Positions 1-8,631 are shown, counted from the stretch's first letter. The stretch: 64,000 bases of DNA from Ruminiclostridium cellobioparum DSM 1351 = ATCC 15832 (GCF_000621505.1 NZ_JHYD01000003.1:186001-250000), one strand, 5' to 3'. A program made the numbers and translations. The notes: a model not told the origin generated them from the sequence alone.

Positions 1-2
1 GG

Positions 3-272
3 GAAAACAAGGTGACAATAAGGGGGAGGGGGCCGGTTGCAACCTTTATGAATTACAGTATGGAGCTGGTTTCCTTTACAAAGGGAAAGGGCAGTATAAA
101 CCTGTTTTTTGACGGTTATGACATATGCCATAATGAATCCGAAGTAATTGAAAATTCGGGTTACAATAAAAATGCGGATCCGGAATATACCTCAAATTCT
201 ATTTTCTGTGCCAAGGGTGCGGGTTTTACAGTAGAGGCCGGCAAAGTTGAGGAATATATGCATTGCTTATAA
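3..272 (+). CDS. C-terminal end of an EF-G/TetM-like translation GTPase (5' end outside window)
   Basis: The reading frame is open from the first bases of the window, so this is the 3' end of a longer gene; the GTG at 12 is only an internal codon. The 90 visible residues resemble the C-terminal domain of the EF-G superfamily branch that includes ribosomal protection proteins of the TetM type: a VTIRGRGPVATFMNY strand, a KGKGSINLFFDGY segment, and an ending with an NADPEYTSNSIFCAKGAG stretch and a final EYMHCL. Such proteins are cytosolic GTPases acting on the ribosome. The G domain is outside the window, so tetracycline protection cannot be told from a housekeeping role. No clear terminator follows before the next promoter. 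Confidence 0.7.
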   Translation, partial: ENKVTIRGRGPVATFMNYSMELVSFTKGKGSINLFFDGYDICHNESEVIENSGYNKNADPEYTSNSIFCAKGAGFTVEAGKVEEYMHCL

Positions 273-296
273 TTGCAAGCAACTGCTAAAGCAAAT

Positions 297-345
297 ATAC
301 AACAATTGTATTGACACCTTAATACAATTGTTGTATTATTGTATT
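297..345 (+). promoter_or_regulatory. SigA-type promoter overlapped by GntR/YtrA-type operators
   Basis: TTGACA (311-316) and TATTAT (334-339) are separated by exactly 17 bp. Two perfect palindromes of the form ATACAA-N3-TTGTAT flank and overlap the promoter: 297-311 touches the -35 box and 322-336 covers the spacer and part of the -10. Further half-sites follow (TTGTAT 339-344, ATACAA 371-376). Centres of the two palindromes are about 25 bp apart. This fits autorepression of the operon by the GntR-family protein encoded at 861; that link is inferred from position. Confidence 0.75.
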
Positions 346-405
346 AAGAACTTAGTACAACAATACAGTGATACAATATTATAACTTATTGAAAGGGTAT
401 AACGT

Positions 406-834
406 ATGAATAAAAAAACAGGCCTTTTATCGGCACTCATATTTGCACTGGCCTTTATTTCGGGATGTACTTATGGAAGCGGAAGTTCAACTGGATCGGT
501 GGAGATAAATACCTTTTCCAGGATGTCGGCGTCCTATCAAAAATTCAGCGGTTACAAAACTGCAGATTTGCATGTAAAAGAAGGAGAAGCCCTTGAGGTC
601 AGTGTTAACATAGTTTCAAAAAAAGGAAAGCTTGATTTTATTATTATTAGAAAAGCAGATAAAAAAGCTGAAAAGAATCAAAAGGACGAGACAGTTTACG
701 AAAAAAACGACCTTCCCACTTCGGAGTTCAGGGTGACACTTGACAAACCCGGTGATTACGATATTACCGTTACGGCCGAGGAACACAAGGGAAGCTATAA
801 GGTAACCTGGCAGGAAGCAGATAAAAAGGGATAG
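406..834 (+). CDS. Predicted lipoprotein, first gene of a YtrA-type ABC operon
   Basis: A 142-residue protein. It starts with a basic MNKKTG segment and a hydrophobic stretch ending in the lipobox FISGC, so it is probably cleaved before Cys21 and lipid-anchored outside the membrane. The remainder is hydrophilic and beta-rich with a Lys/Glu-rich middle; no enzyme motif is visible. The end (PGDYDITVTAEEHKGSYKV) looks like a small beta-sandwich. An AAAGGG ribosome binding site precedes the ATG. It lies directly downstream of the operator-covered promoter and 26 bp before the GntR gene, so it is probably an accessory of the ABC system. No function is claimed. Confidence 0.75.
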   Translation: MNKKTGLLSALIFALAFISGCTYGSGSSTGSVEINTFSRMSASYQKFSGYKTADLHVKEGEALEVSVNIVSKKGKLDFIIIRKADKKAEKNQKDETVYEKNDLPTSEFRVTLDKPGDYDITVTAEEHKGSYKVTWQEADKKG

Positions 835-860
835 AAAAATTACCGAAAGGGGGTATTTCC

Positions 861-1223
861 GTGGCAAATGATTATTCATCAAATGTGCCCATTTATCTTC
901 AGATAATGAATGATGTAAAACTCAGAATTGTATCCGGTGTCTGGGAGCCGGGGCAGAGGCTGCAGTCTGTGAGAGACCTGGCTGTTGAATTTTCGGTAAA
1001 TCCCAACACCATGCAGAGAGCTCTGTCCGAGCTGGAAAGAGATGGGCTGCTTTATACCGAAAGAACTTCGGGGAGGTATGTTTCACAGGACCAGCAGAAG
1101 ATATCCAAAGCCAGAAGCGGTATGGCTGAAGAGTATACCGAGAGCTATTATAATGCCATGCAAAAGCTTGGCTACAAAAATGAGGAAATAATCAAAATAG
1201 TATCAAATAAATCAAGCCTTTAA
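861..1223 (+). CDS. GntR-family regulator, YtrA subfamily
   Basis: A 120-residue protein with an N-terminal winged helix (residues about 10-75): PIYLQIMNDVKLRIVSG, then LQSVRDLAVEFSVNPNTMQRAL, the classic GntR recognition-helix region. There is only a short C-terminal helical tail and no FadR, HutC or MocR effector domain, which is the YtrA layout. GTG start at 861 after AAAGGGGG. It is encoded between a lipoprotein and an ABC ATPase-permease pair, as YtrA-type regulators usually are, and most likely represses this operon through the ATACAA/TTGTAT palindromes upstream of 406. The inducer is unknown; in the family it is often a cell-envelope antibiotic. Confidence 0.88.
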   Translation: MANDYSSNVPIYLQIMNDVKLRIVSGVWEPGQRLQSVRDLAVEFSVNPNTMQRALSELERDGLLYTERTSGRYVSQDQQKISKARSGMAEEYTESYYNAMQKLGYKNEEIIKIVSNKSSL

Positions 1224-1239
1224 TAAAGGAGGATAATAT

Positions 1240-1938
1240 ATGAGCAGGATAATTGAAATAAGTTCATTGGATAAGAAATACGGCTCAAGGAAGGTATTGG
1301 ACAATATATCACTTACACTTGAAAACGGAACAATAGTGGGTTTGCTGGGACCTAACGGCTGCGGCAAGACTACTCTGATAAAAACAATAGCAGGTCTGAT
1401 AAAAGATTATAAGGGAAAGGTTCTGATTGAGGGCTCTGAACCCGGCGAATACTCAAAATCCATAATTTCCTACCTGCCTGAAAAAACTTATTTATCTGAA
1501 AATTATAAAGCAAGGGAAGCACTGGACTTTTTTGAGGATTTTTACGCCGACTTCGACAGGAAGAAAGCGTTAGAAATGCTGACTCAGTTTAAGCTTGATC
1601 CCGACCAGAAAATAAAAAGCATGTCAAAGGGCATGCAGGAAAAGGTACAGCTTACCCTGGTCATGTCCAGGAAAGCAAAGATATATCTTCTGGATGAACC
1701 CCTGGGAGGTCTGGACCCGGCATCCAGAAAGGCAATGCTGGACATTATATTGAATAACTACTCGGAAGACGCGGTAGTCCTTCTTTCCACACACTTGATC
1801 AATGATGTGGAAAGGATATTTGACAGGGTGATCATGATTGGAGACAGCAAAATACTGATTGATGATACCGTGGACAATATACGCGAGAATAACGGCAAAT
1901 CCGTGGTGGAATTATTTGAGGAGGTATTCAAATGTTGA
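1240..1938 (+). CDS. ABC transporter ATP-binding protein
   Basis: A 232-residue cytosolic ABC ATPase. Walker A is GPNGCGKTT near residue 36, the signature is a divergent MSKGMQEK near residue 128, Walker B is YLLDEPLGGLDP near residue 150, and the switch His is in STHL near residue 183. This divergent signature is common in YtrB/BcrA-like exporters. ATG start follows AAAGGAGG. The stop overlaps the start of the permease gene by 7 bp, implying translational coupling. Probable role: energising export or remodelling by the membrane protein encoded next. Confidence 0.9.
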   Translation: MSRIIEISSLDKKYGSRKVLDNISLTLENGTIVGLLGPNGCGKTTLIKTIAGLIKDYKGKVLIEGSEPGEYSKSIISYLPEKTYLSENYKAREALDFFEDFYADFDRKKALEMLTQFKLDPDQKIKSMSKGMQEKVQLTLVMSRKAKIYLLDEPLGGLDPASRKAMLDIILNNYSEDAVVLLSTHLINDVERIFDRVIMIGDSKILIDDTVDNIRENNGKSVVELFEEVFKC

Positions 1939-2750
1939 GTAAATTATTGAAATACGAATTCAAAGATACTGCACGCACCATTCCTCTGCTTTATCTTGTC
2001 GGTTTGATTTTTGCCGGTTTGGTGCTTTTTTCGGTAAAGCTGCTGCATATCCAATGGTTTCAATTTACCACGTCTGTGGTACTCATGCTGCTGGGAATCG
2101 CTGTCTCAATAATTACTTTTGTAATTATAGTTATGAGATTTTATAAGAACCTGTATTCAAACGAAGGTTATCTGATGTTTACGCTGCCTGTTAAACCTGG
2201 TTTGCTGCTGGCTTCCAAATCCATAGCGGCATTTTTCTGGATGATTTTAAGCTATTGCTTTACTGCCGGGGCATTTTTGGTAAGCTTATATGGTTTTGGA
2301 GTCACAGGCGAACTGGCTTTGGCAATGGATGAAATAAAAAGCCTTGGTGCCGAAAAAATGATCTATTTATTCATACCGGCCATCGTACTTGCAACTCTGT
2401 ATTTACTGGGGCAGATATACTTCGCAGTAACTGTGGCCAACACGCCGGCCCTTCATAGTATGGGTATAGCAGCGGCTTTCCTGGTTTTCATAGCAACAAA
2501 CATAATTTTACAGATAGTGGAAGCAATATTTACTGTTTTTATTCCCTTCTCAATTGAAATTGGCTTTGAAAAAATAAATGCTTCTCTGACATCAAAAAAC
2601 ATGTTCGGCTTTATACTGGAAACCGTAAAAGGCTCCGAGCCCACAGGCATTGTAATCGGTCTTGGAGGCTATGTATTTGAAATCGTGATGGTTTGTGTCC
2701 TGTTTTATGTAACGTCACGTATGATGAAAAACAAAGTGTCATTGAAATAA
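1932..2750 (+). CDS. ABC-2 type permease
   Basis: A 272-residue hydrophobic protein with about six membrane segments (roughly residues 18-38, 48-70, 95-120, 145-165, 172-195, 240-262). The first cytosolic stretch, LLKYEFKDTARTIP, is typical of ABC-2 permeases. It is the last gene of the lipoprotein-GntR-ATPase-permease operon and overlaps the ATPase gene. It probably forms the membrane channel of the transporter. Substrate unknown. A strong intrinsic terminator follows at 2795. Confidence 0.82.
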   Translation: MLSKLLKYEFKDTARTIPLLYLVGLIFAGLVLFSVKLLHIQWFQFTTSVVLMLLGIAVSIITFVIIVMRFYKNLYSNEGYLMFTLPVKPGLLLASKSIAAFFWMILSYCFTAGAFLVSLYGFGVTGELALAMDEIKSLGAEKMIYLFIPAIVLATLYLLGQIYFAVTVANTPALHSMGIAAAFLVFIATNIILQIVEAIFTVFIPFSIEIGFEKINASLTSKNMFGFILETVKGSEPTGIVIGLGGYVFEIVMVCVLFYVTSRMMKNKVSLK

Positions 2751-2794
2751 TAGATGTATTAATAAAAAAAATCATTAATAAAATATTAAAATTG

Positions 2795-2838
2795 ATAACT
2801 CAACTTTACCTGAAAAATAAAGTTGGGTTATTTTTTTT
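2795..2838 (+). terminator. Rho-independent terminator after the ABC operon
   Basis: A 14-bp stem (2795-2808 with 2818-2831, one G-T pair) closes a 9-nt loop and runs into eight T residues. It separates the ABC operon from the spoIIIA operon. Confidence 0.88.
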
Positions 2839-2902
2839 ACATGTCATAAACATGGACAAAGCCTAATATATATAAATAACTTAATTTAGGAGATGCATAC
2901 AC

Positions 2903-3877
2903 ATGATTAAAGGGGTGCAAAGTGACATATTGCCTTATTTGATACCCAGTATCAGGGCAATTTTAATGAAGCTGGAGGCTGAAAAGTTGGACAATCTTCA
3001 GGAAATACGAATGAGGGCAGGAAAACCGCTGATGGTCTTTTATGGCGGCAGGGACCTGTTTGTGACTGCAAACGGTGAAATATCTTCCGATATACGGGAA
3101 GCGTATATGGTAGCTCAGAATGAAATAATAAAGTCCCTTGAATTAATGAGTGAAAATTCCGTTTACGCCTTTCAGGAAGAGATAAAATCCGGTTATTTGA
3201 CTCTCAGAGGGGGCCACCGTGTCGGTTTAAGCGGCCGGGTAATAGTTCAGGAGGGGCAAATAAGAAATATCAAGGATTTCAACAGTTTGAACATACGTGT
3301 GGCCAGGGAAGTTTACGGCTGTTCAAGCAAACTTGTCAGTTTCATAATTAAAAGCAGTGATGATATATACAACACCCTTATCATAGGTCCGCCTCAAAGC
3401 GGAAAGACGACAATTTTACGTGATGCCGCAAGGCTTCTCAGCAATGGCGGTGAAAGAATTGATTTTAAGGGATTGAAGATAGGAATTGTAGATGAGAGAT
3501 CGGAAATAGCCGCCTGCAGTAAAGGAATTCCACAAAATGACGTGGGTTTCAGAACAGACGTTATGGACAGCTGTCCCAAGGCTCTGGGAATGGAAATGCT
3601 GCTCAGAAGCATGTCCCCGAATATTATCGTAACGGATGAAATCGGTACCCGGGGCGACAAGGCGGCAATAATGACAGTACTTAACTCCGGAGTCAAAATC
3701 ATTGCCTCGGCACATGGCTATAACATTTCAGAGCTGAAAATGCGCGAGGAACTTCTGGCAATGATCAAAGCAAATACATTTGAGAGATATATAGTTTTAA
3801 GCTCAAGCAACGGGCCCGGAACGCTGGAAGAGGTGTTTGATTCCCAACAGTCGGCCATCTACAGGAGGTGTTCCTGA
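2903..3877 (+). CDS. spoIIIAA: Stage III sporulation protein AA, ATPase
   Basis: A 324-residue protein close to the family size. A Walker A motif, GPPQSGKTT (around residues 162-170), and a Walker B-like IIVTDEIG (around 243-250) mark it as the secretion-type ATPase of the SpoIIIA-SpoIIQ channel. It acts on the mother-cell side of the engulfed forespore to keep late forespore gene expression active. It heads an intact eight-gene spoIIIA operon. AGGAGAT precedes the ATG. Its stop overlaps the spoIIIAB start (TGATG). In Bacillus this operon is transcribed by mother-cell SigE; no convincing SigE promoter was identified here. Confidence 0.95.
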   Translation: MIKGVQSDILPYLIPSIRAILMKLEAEKLDNLQEIRMRAGKPLMVFYGGRDLFVTANGEISSDIREAYMVAQNEIIKSLELMSENSVYAFQEEIKSGYLTLRGGHRVGLSGRVIVQEGQIRNIKDFNSLNIRVAREVYGCSSKLVSFIIKSSDDIYNTLIIGPPQSGKTTILRDAARLLSNGGERIDFKGLKIGIVDERSEIAACSKGIPQNDVGFRTDVMDSCPKALGMEMLLRSMSPNIIVTDEIGTRGDKAAIMTVLNSGVKIIASAHGYNISELKMREELLAMIKANTFERYIVLSSSNGPGTLEEVFDSQQSAIYRRCS

Positions 3878-4395
3878 TGCTGCTGAAAATGATTGGAGCC
3901 GTGGTTTTAACAGGGGCTACAAGTTTGATAGGTTTTCTGCTGGCCGCCGATTGTTCCAAAAGGCCCAGAACCCTGCGGGAGCTGCAGGCCCTGCTCCAGA
4001 TGCTGGAAAATGAAATAAGCTATTTGTCGAACTTGCTGACAGAGGCCTTTTTCAGAATATATGAAACTTCAAAGGTAGATGCAGCCATACTTTTCAAAGC
4101 TGCCGCCCTGAACCTTCAAACCGGTGGGGTAACTGCAGACATGGCATGGGACAAGGCTGTTAATGAATATTATTCAAAGCTTTCACTGAACAGGGAGGAC
4201 AGGGCCATATTGATCACTTTTGGCAAGATGCTTGGAAATTCCGACCTTGAGGGGCAGCTTAACAACATCAGGCTTGTTTCCTCCCAGCTGAAGCTGCAGG
4301 AAGCCAAGTCGGAAGAAATGAAACGGAAAAACGAAAAAATGTATAGAACTCTTGGAGTTTTAAGCGGTCTGGCATTGGCCATAATATTGTTCTAG
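3877..4395 (+). CDS. spoIIIAB: Stage III sporulation protein AB
   Basis: A 172-residue protein with an N-terminal membrane segment (about residues 2-22), a helical cytosolic middle and a second hydrophobic segment at the C-terminus (GVLSGLALAIILF). The fold is related to GspF-type secretion platform proteins. The ATG at 3877 is chosen over an upstream GTG at 3868 because the AGGAGG at 3863-3868 is 8 nt before it and the spoIIIAA stop overlaps it. It is the second gene of the spoIIIA operon. Confidence 0.93.
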   Translation: MLLKMIGAVVLTGATSLIGFLLAADCSKRPRTLRELQALLQMLENEISYLSNLLTEAFFRIYETSKVDAAILFKAAALNLQTGGVTADMAWDKAVNEYYSKLSLNREDRAILITFGKMLGNSDLEGQLNNIRLVSSQLKLQEAKSEEMKRKNEKMYRTLGVLSGLALAIILF

Positions 4396-4469
4396 CGCTT
4401 TCAATGCAAGGCCCCACAGCATACTTTTTCACATAGAACGGATAAGAGGTAGAGGTTCCATAAATAATT

Positions 4470-4516
4470 TACAGCCGCTGCGGCCCAAGGCCGTAATATG
4501 GCTCATGGAGGTCATT
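4470..4516 (+). repeat. Shine-Dalgarno hairpin element, copy A
   Basis: A GC-rich hairpin (GCCGC-TGC-GGC type) is followed by GGCCGTAATATGGC, another small hairpin, and then TCATGGAGGT, whose GGAGG is the spoIIIAC ribosome binding site. Near-identical arrangements lie before tlyA, recN, the gene at 34345 and the gene at 58272. Confidence 0.7.
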
Positions 4517-4711
4517 ATGAATGTAGATCTTATATTTAAAATAGCTGCAATAGGGATTCTGGTATCGGTGCTCAACCAGGTGCTGGAACGGTCGGGCCGG
4601 GAGGAACAGGCCATGATGACCACACTTGCAGGTATTATAGTTGTTTTAATGATGGTATCCAAGGAAATAGCAGGACTTTTTGCCGCTGTAAAAACAATGT
4701 TTCAGTTTTAA
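4517..4711 (+). CDS. spoIIIAC: Stage III sporulation protein AC
   Basis: A 64-residue protein with two membrane segments (about residues 4-22 and 34-55), matching SpoIIIAC in length and in the LIFKIAAIGILVSVLNQVL and EEQAMMTTLAGIIVV patterns. The upstream in-frame ATG at 4505 lies inside the CATGGAGGT ribosome binding element, so the ATG at 4517 is taken as the start. A membrane component of the SpoIIIA channel. Confidence 0.94.
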   Translation: MNVDLIFKIAAIGILVSVLNQVLERSGREEQAMMTTLAGIIVVLMMVSKEIAGLFAAVKTMFQF

Positions 4712-4775
4712 TGAGGTTTATACGAATTTCAATGGACAAATCCAAAGGGGTTAAAATTATGAGGGTACAGATGAT

Positions 4776-5162
4776 ATGGATATACTTCAAATTGTTTGCA
4801 TTGGTATTATAGCAGTTATTTTAACAGTAACAATCAGACAGCAGAAACCTGAAATTGCCATGCTGGTCAGCATAGTTGCCGGACTTCTGATATTTGTTCT
4901 GATAGTGGTCAAGCTTACCTCGGTTATTGATTTCATAAAGACTTTCAGCAGAAAAGCAGATATTGATGCCACCTATATAACAATTCTGCTGAAGATAGCA
5001 GGCATCGCATACATTGCAGAGTTCGGAGCCGAGGTATGCAAGGATGCAGGCGAGTCGTCAATAGCATCAAAAATCGAGCTGGCAGGTAAAGTAACAATTG
5101 TAATACTGGCAGTTCCCATAATTACATCACTGCTGGACCTGGTCGTCAAGCTGATGCCCTAG
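4776..5162 (+). CDS. spoIIIAD: Stage III sporulation protein AD
   Basis: A 128-residue membrane protein with about three hydrophobic segments, sharing SpoIIIAD features such as DILQIVCIGIIAVI at the N-terminus and ITILLKIAGIAYIAEFG in the middle. It lies between spoIIIAC and spoIIIAE in conserved order. Expected role: membrane subunit of the forespore-mother cell channel. Confidence 0.94.
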   Translation: MDILQIVCIGIIAVILTVTIRQQKPEIAMLVSIVAGLLIFVLIVVKLTSVIDFIKTFSRKADIDATYITILLKIAGIAYIAEFGAEVCKDAGESSIASKIELAGKVTIVILAVPIITSLLDLVVKLMP

Positions 5163-5263
5163 CGGCTGTAACATTTTAATTCACATATGGACAAGTTTTA
5201 TTAAGACAGCTGGAAGCTTTGTTTATTTTTTAATGCTGCTGTATTGCAGCAAATGGGGGTAGT

Positions 5264-6568
5264 ATGCAAAGGAAGAGGAAGCTTAAAGAATCCAAAGAGG
5301 GAAGGAAGCTAAAAATTGGTGTTTTATTTGTTGTTCTGCTGCTCAGCCTTTTTTATCCTGTAGAAATCAATGCGGCATCCCGGAACGAAGAGAAACCTCC
5401 ATATGCCGGCACTTCCAACAGGGCGGATCAGGACTCGGCAGTGAAGGAAAAAAAGACTGAGACCCCTGACGACACTATGAGCATAATAAACGGACAGCTG
5501 GAAGCCAATGACAGTACGGCAATCAGTGAAAGCATAAAAAAGTATTACAATGACGATGCAGAGAAACTATTTCCTCAATTTGATCCCGAAAAGATTATTG
5601 CCGGTGCAGCCAAGGGGAATTTTGATCTCAGCATTAAAGGAATACTCGACAGGGTGGTCAAATATTTGCTGGAGGAGGTTTTCCTCAATGTTGACATACT
5701 TTTTAAGATAGTAGTGCTTTCAATAATTTGTGCAGTACTCAAAAACCTTCAAAACTCATTTTTAGGGGAAAGCGTGGGAGAACTGGCATTTTTCGTTTGC
5801 TACATTGTAATTGTTTCAGTGCTGATGGTGAGCTTCAGCAGCGCAATGAAAATGTGCATGTCAATTATAGACAGTATGGTGACCTTCATGCATGCAATAA
5901 TACCGCTGCTGATAACACTGCTTGTTTCGGCGGGAAACTTCACTTCAGCGGGGGTGTTCCAGCCCATACTCATAATGCTTGTGGAGGTTGGTGCAACAGT
6001 AATCAAAAACTTCTTTATCCCGCTGATATTTCTGGTGACGGTTTTGAATATTGTAAATAACATCTCGGATAAAGTCCAGCTTACAAAGCTCTCAGGTTTT
6101 ATAAAACAGATATGCACCTGGGGCCTGGGCCTTATACTCACCGTATTTATAGGAATAGTCTCCATACAGGGCTCTATGGGGGCCGTTGTGGACGGGGTGA
6201 CCAGCAAAACGGCAAAATATGCGCTGGGGACTTTCGTTCCGGTGGTGGGAAAGTATCTGGCCGATGCCGCCGATACGGTTGTGGGCTGTACATTGATAAT
6301 TAAAAATGCTTCGGGACTTATTACCATGATAGGTATAATCATTATCTGCCTGGCTCCGCTGCTTAAAATACTTGCCGTAATTATTCTGTACAAGCTGGCC
6401 TGTGCTTTTGTAGAGCCTATTTCAGATAAAAAAATAACAAATTGCCTCAATGATATGGCAGGTTCGCTGACATATGTACTTGGAGTCACAGCAGCCGTGG
6501 CAGTGATGTTTCTGATTGTCATAACGGTTGTGATCAGCACCACAAATGTTTCTGCAATGATAAGGTAG
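5264..6568 (+). CDS. spoIIIAE: Stage III sporulation protein AE
   Basis: A 434-residue protein. An N-terminal hydrophobic signal-like segment (about residues 18-38) is followed by a hydrophilic, charged region to about 140, then at least seven membrane helices to the C-terminus. This is the SpoIIIAE layout: a polytopic channel component distantly like YggT/permeases. The ATG at 5264 follows a GGGGGT ribosome binding site. About 100 bp separate it from spoIIIAD, without a terminator. Confidence 0.94.
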   Translation: MQRKRKLKESKEGRKLKIGVLFVVLLLSLFYPVEINAASRNEEKPPYAGTSNRADQDSAVKEKKTETPDDTMSIINGQLEANDSTAISESIKKYYNDDAEKLFPQFDPEKIIAGAAKGNFDLSIKGILDRVVKYLLEEVFLNVDILFKIVVLSIICAVLKNLQNSFLGESVGELAFFVCYIVIVSVLMVSFSSAMKMCMSIIDSMVTFMHAIIPLLITLLVSAGNFTSAGVFQPILIMLVEVGATVIKNFFIPLIFLVTVLNIVNNISDKVQLTKLSGFIKQICTWGLGLILTVFIGIVSIQGSMGAVVDGVTSKTAKYALGTFVPVVGKYLADAADTVVGCTLIIKNASGLITMIGIIIICLAPLLKILAVIILYKLACAFVEPISDKKITNCLNDMAGSLTYVLGVTAAVAVMFLIVITVVISTTNVSAMIR

Positions 6569-6576
6569 GTGAGGGC

Positions 6577-7221
6577 ATGCTTGAATTTCTGAGAAGCTGG
6601 ATAATAAATATTGTAACAATTTCATTGATTTTGATTTTATTTGAAATAATCGTTCCGTCAGGGAAAATAAAGAAAATAATAACTCTGGTGTCGGGTTTCG
6701 TACTTTTGATTGCCGTGGTAAATCCATTTCTCCAATTGAAAAACAGCAATTTTGATTTGAGTGAAGCGGTACAGGCCGACAGCTTCTACATAGACCAGAA
6801 AGAGGTTGAAAACAGCAGCAAGCTGCTGGAGGAGACCCAGGCCAGACAAATTGCCGAAGTCTACAAAAAAAAGCTGGCACTGCGGATAGAGGAAGAAGCC
6901 GGCAAGCTGGAAGGTGTTTCGGTAACAAAGACCACAGTGGAAATAAATGAAGACTACAATTCTGAAAAATTTGGTGAAATTACAAAGATATCCGTCGAAT
7001 TAAAAAAGGCATCAAAAGAAAAGGACAAGAAAACCATAGAACCAGTGGTAACAGTGGAAAAAATAGATATAAATGCCGGATTGAACAAAAAGAAAGAGAA
7101 GGAAAAGGAAGGTCTGAAATTTGTCGATCCTGAAGACAAGAGACTAACCGAACTGGTAAAACAGAATCTGAACAAGTCTCTTGAGGTAAATAAGGAAAGC
7201 ATTGAAGTAACCATTACTTAA
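6577..7221 (+). CDS. spoIIIAF: Stage III sporulation protein AF
   Basis: A 214-residue protein with two N-terminal membrane segments (about residues 10-28 and 35-52) and a long charged domain, including a Lys/Glu-rich stretch near residues 145-180. The soluble part is the ring-building-motif-like domain of the SpoIIIAF family. It begins 9 bp after spoIIIAE. Confidence 0.92.
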   Translation: MLEFLRSWIINIVTISLILILFEIIVPSGKIKKIITLVSGFVLLIAVVNPFLQLKNSNFDLSEAVQADSFYIDQKEVENSSKLLEETQARQIAEVYKKKLALRIEEEAGKLEGVSVTKTTVEINEDYNSEKFGEITKISVELKKASKEKDKKTIEPVVTVEKIDINAGLNKKKEKEKEGLKFVDPEDKRLTELVKQNLNKSLEVNKESIEVTIT

Positions 7222-7264
7222 GTTTTACCGGGTAATTTCATATAAAATCCTGGGAGGTAGCGAG

Positions 7265-7906
7265 ATGAATAAATTGGGCGAATTGGCAAAAAAAATTCAA
7301 CAGAGAATAGGCAAATACGGCAGCAAAAAAATTATAGAAAAGGCTGTAATAATTGCAATAATAGGGGTAATATGCCTGATTGCAGGAAGTGTACTTTTCG
7401 AAGATACATTTAAAAAAAATGCGGCAACGACCACTCCCCAGACAGTAAACCAAAAACAGGAACCTGCCGATCCCACTGCAGCTGAAGCCCTGGGTCAGGC
7501 CAAAGGTGAGTCAAAAACCGAAATAGAGGAAAACCTCAGGTCAATCCTGTCGCAGATAAAGGGGGCCGGAAAAGTGGATGTAATGATTACCTTTGTTTCG
7601 GGAAGCGAGTCGGTGCCTGCGGTAGATGTAAACTCAAGTGAAAACAGCACCCAGGAGAGAGACAAGGAAGGAGGTTCAAGGGACATTAAAGAGAACAGCA
7701 GGGATAGAAGCATCGTTTACGAGGAAAGCCAGGGGGTCAAGAAGCCTTTTGTTGTCAAGGAAATACTTCCCAAAGTAAAAGGTGTGGTCATCGTGGCCGA
7801 CGGCGGAGGAGATGCCGAAGTCAGGAGTAACCTGACAAAGGCTGCCGAAGCGTTATTGGAGGTGGCTGCCCATAAGATTCAAGTGTTTCAGAGGAGAAAC
7901 AATTAA
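7265..7906 (+). CDS. spoIIIAG: Stage III sporulation protein AG
   Basis: A 213-residue single-pass protein with a membrane segment at about residues 28-45. The exported part carries the ring-building-motif region IRSLSQIKGAGKVDVMITF-like (about 95-115), a Ser/Asn/Arg/Glu-rich insert, and VKEILPKVKGVVIVADGGGD (about 160-180). SpoIIIAG rings form the conduit in the intermembrane space. GGGAGG ribosome binding site before the ATG. Confidence 0.94.
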   Translation: MNKLGELAKKIQQRIGKYGSKKIIEKAVIIAIIGVICLIAGSVLFEDTFKKNAATTTPQTVNQKQEPADPTAAEALGQAKGESKTEIEENLRSILSQIKGAGKVDVMITFVSGSESVPAVDVNSSENSTQERDKEGGSRDIKENSRDRSIVYEESQGVKKPFVVKEILPKVKGVVIVADGGGDAEVRSNLTKAAEALLEVAAHKIQVFQRRNN

Positions 7907-7939
7907 ATTTTATAAAAATAGAAATAAAGTGTGATACCA

Positions 7940-8059
7940 ATGAATATACATAATCTTGAGAAGGGAATGGTGCCGTACCGCCCATTTCGAAAAAAATCCT
8001 TATGGCTGAAAGCCAACGGGAGCAATAAACTATTCAGATTGTTAGGAGGGTCTATGTGA
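7940..8059 (+). CDS. Possible 39-residue leader peptide coupled to spoIIIAH
   Basis: A short frame (MNIHNLEKGMVPYRPF at its start) occupies most of the unusually long spoIIIAG-spoIIIAH gap. Its stop TGA (8057-8059) overlaps the spoIIIAH ATG (8059) by one base, and the spoIIIAH ribosome binding site lies inside it. No good ribosome binding site precedes its own ATG and I recognise no family. It may be chance. Confidence 0.25.
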   Translation: MNIHNLEKGMVPYRPFRKKSLWLKANGSNKLFRLLGGSM

Positions 8060-8631
8060 TGAAATTTTTAAAAAGAAAACAGATTATCGTACTATCCCTT
8101 GTATTGATGCTAGTTATTGCCGGGTATCTACAGTACAGCTACAACAAGAGCTCACAGTTCAGTGAGGAAGACTCTGCCCAGATCGGCGACGCTGTATATG
8201 TGGATAATCAGGATGTAACCGGGGATGGGACCGCATCGGTTGATGATTCGGAGAAGACAGTAACTGCTTCAAAAGAGGCAAATAGTTACTTTGCCCAGAC
8301 AAAGATGGACAGAGATGTTGTAAGAGGCAAAGATATAGAAATCATGAAGAGCATAACTGATGATCAGAGTGCTACCAAGGAAGCAAAAGCCGAAGCCCAG
8401 GCTAAAATGATGAAGATAGTTGAAACTTCACAAAAGGAATTAAATATCGAAAACCTGATAAAAGGTAAGGGCTTCAGTGATGTTGTTGCATTGTTTGGTG
8501 ATGACGGAAGTGTAGATATAGTTGTTAAGGCGCCGGCTATATCCAAGCAGCAGACAGCACAGATAGTTGATATAGTTACCAGACAGGCCAATATCCCAAT
8601 GGAAAAAATCGTGATAAAGAAGTATTTTTAA
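8059..8631 (+). CDS. spoIIIAH: Stage III sporulation protein AH
   Basis: A 190-residue protein: a membrane segment at about residues 9-26, a low-complexity exported linker, then a C-terminal ring-building domain with ENLIKGKGFSDVVALFGDDG and ending in PMEKIVIKKYF. It is the partner of SpoIIQ across the two forespore membranes. ATG 8059 is preferred to the adjacent GTG 8056 because AGGAGG (8044-8049) is well spaced. The operon ends here. Confidence 0.94.
   Translation: MKFLKRKQIIVLSLVLMLVIAGYLQYSYNKSSQFSEEDSAQIGDAVYVDNQDVTGDGTASVDDSEKTVTASKEANSYFAQTKMDRDVVRGKDIEIMKSITDDQSATKEAKAEAQAKMMKIVETSQKELNIENLIKGKGFSDVVALFGDDGSVDIVVKAPAISKQQTAQIVDIVTRQANIPMEKIVIKKYF

Noticed and set aside
5800-6543. 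247-residue minus-strand frame opposite spoIIIAE
   Set aside because: Antisense shadow of a well-supported gene; no SD or motif.
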